This document shows positions 31,946 through 32,464 of a DNA stretch of 32,464 nucleotides, in pieces. This stretch comes from Paludibacteraceae bacterium (lineage in GTDB: Bacteria; Bacteroidota; Bacteroidia; Bacteroidales; Paludibacteraceae), in the NCBI GenBank assembly GCA_017649925.1, contig JAGCFX010000039.1:1-32464 (forward strand). The letters run 5' to 3'. Position 1 is the first letter of the stretch. Each line of letters begins with the position of its first letter. The notes under the pieces were generated by a model that worked only from the letters and a program-made list of their open reading frames with translations, did no database searches and was not told where the DNA came from. Made by a program: the position numbers and the translations under genes.

Positions 31946-32464
31946 CCAGATATATTGCGCCGCATTAACGATCGCACTACCCATAGCGTAACCTGCGATT
32001 GCCACTTCAAAACTATTCAGGATTATTCCCAAGCCCACGCCGATGACACGGCTTACCGCCAATAGGATTTCAAAGTACAATCCTATTTTTTGTTTGAAGA
32101 ATATATCCGGCAAGAAACCCGTCGAAGAAGACAGAATATTGCAGACCAACCAAGGCAGTAGCCAGCGGACATATTCACCTACCACGCGCCATTCTGCGCC
32201 TAACAGCCAAGCCGTTAGAGACGGGAGAATGAACCACAAAAGGACAAAAGCGGGTATTACAATCACCAAAGTCCAAAGCGTAAACCGGCGATAAAAAGGT
32301 TCAATCGAGCGACGGTTGTTGACCGATTCGGATGTCTTTTGAAACAATACTTGGTACAATGCGCGGGAAATCGTGCTGATTGGCACAAAAGCAAGCATCA
32401 ATGCCATTCCCCAGAATCCCACTAACCGTGTGCCAAACAACGGCGTGAGCACCAAAACGGGCAA
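31904..32464 (-). CDS. Polysaccharide flippase / oligosaccharide exporter (C-terminal part, gene continues beyond window)
   Basis: The window ends inside this gene; 186 C-terminal residues are visible and the first in-frame codon at the edge need not be a start. Several hydrophobic helices alternate with short basic loops (GFWGMALMLAFVPISTISRA, LVIVIPAFVLLWFILPSL, YEILLAVSRVIGVGLGIIL-like, IAGYAMGSAIVNAAQYIWL). The sequence FGTRLVGFWGMALML with ALYQVLFQKTSE is typical of Wzx-like MOP-superfamily flippases, which move lipid-linked sugar units across the inner membrane. With the adjacent glycosyltransferase it suggests that a surface-polysaccharide locus starts here and extends to the right. 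Confidence 0.8.
   Translation of the reverse strand: MPVLVLTPLFGTRLVGFWGMALMLAFVPISTISRALYQVLFQKTSESVNNRRSIEPFYRRFTLWTLVIVIPAFVLLWFILPSLTAWLLGAEWRVVGEYVRWLLPWLVCNILSSSTGFLPDIFFKQKIGLYFEILLAVSRVIGVGLGIILNSFEVAIAGYAMGSAIVNAAQYIWLMSLVGGYEKTLP

Overview
The window looks like a chromosomal segment from a member of the Bacteroidales. It carries five promoters of the Bacteroidetes type (TTTG, 20-nt spacer, TAnnTTTG) and mostly A-rich rather than Shine-Dalgarno leaders. It encodes a DUF4290-like protein, Bacteroidetes-type glutaminyl cyclase, GGGtGRT protein, outer-membrane beta-barrels and long secreted repeat proteins with type IX secretion (T9SS)-like tails. I saw no phage, insertion sequence, CRISPR array, tRNA or rRNA. 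The species cannot be named from the sequence alone.

Left part, plus strand (1-4928): the 3' end of a probable NifU-like Fe-S scaffold gene and the GGGtGRT gene; then three tightly packed genes for exported or outer-membrane proteins, closed by a clear intrinsic terminator; then a Xer-type tyrosine recombinase that appears to be transcribed as a nearly leaderless mRNA.

Centre, minus strand (24816 down to 4929): two transcription units. The first starts at a promoter at 24785-24816 and runs through a 1255-residue secreted protein, an atypical response regulator, ribulose-phosphate 3-epimerase and a short ComEC. The second starts at 18160-18191 and runs through a secreted protein, a 3104-residue cysteine-rich repeat protein (about 31 modules of roughly 73 residues between an IgGFc-binding-like N-terminal region and a T9SS-like tail), an outer-membrane beta-barrel, XseA and a helix-hairpin-helix protein. 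The giant protein, its small partner and the barrel look like a surface adhesin or matrix locus.

Right part: a minus-strand operon (secreted endonuclease/exonuclease/phosphatase-family protein, DUF4290-like protein, ribose-phosphate pyrophosphokinase, lipoprotein glutaminyl cyclase) diverges from a plus-strand operon (lipoprotein, SSB, FemAB/GNAT-like protein, glycosyltransferase). The glycosyltransferase overlaps, tail to tail, a polysaccharide flippase that leaves the window.

The least expected signal is not a gene. Two unrelated intergenic regions about 10 kb apart each hold five to seven 11-bp units, with TCGA or a one-base variant recurring exactly every 11 bp. Both arrays end about 55-66 bp upstream of the -33 box of a promoter for an exported protein. 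Read toward that promoter they share a loose consensus near TCGATGTTGGC. One array is bracketed by 20-bp direct repeats, one copy of which is the 3' end of comEC. I do not recognise this element. Other points worth checking are a response regulator with Glu at the phospho-acceptor position, tandem 7-bp and 10-bp repeats inside the glutaminyl cyclase gene, and an SSB lacking the usual acidic C-terminal tip.
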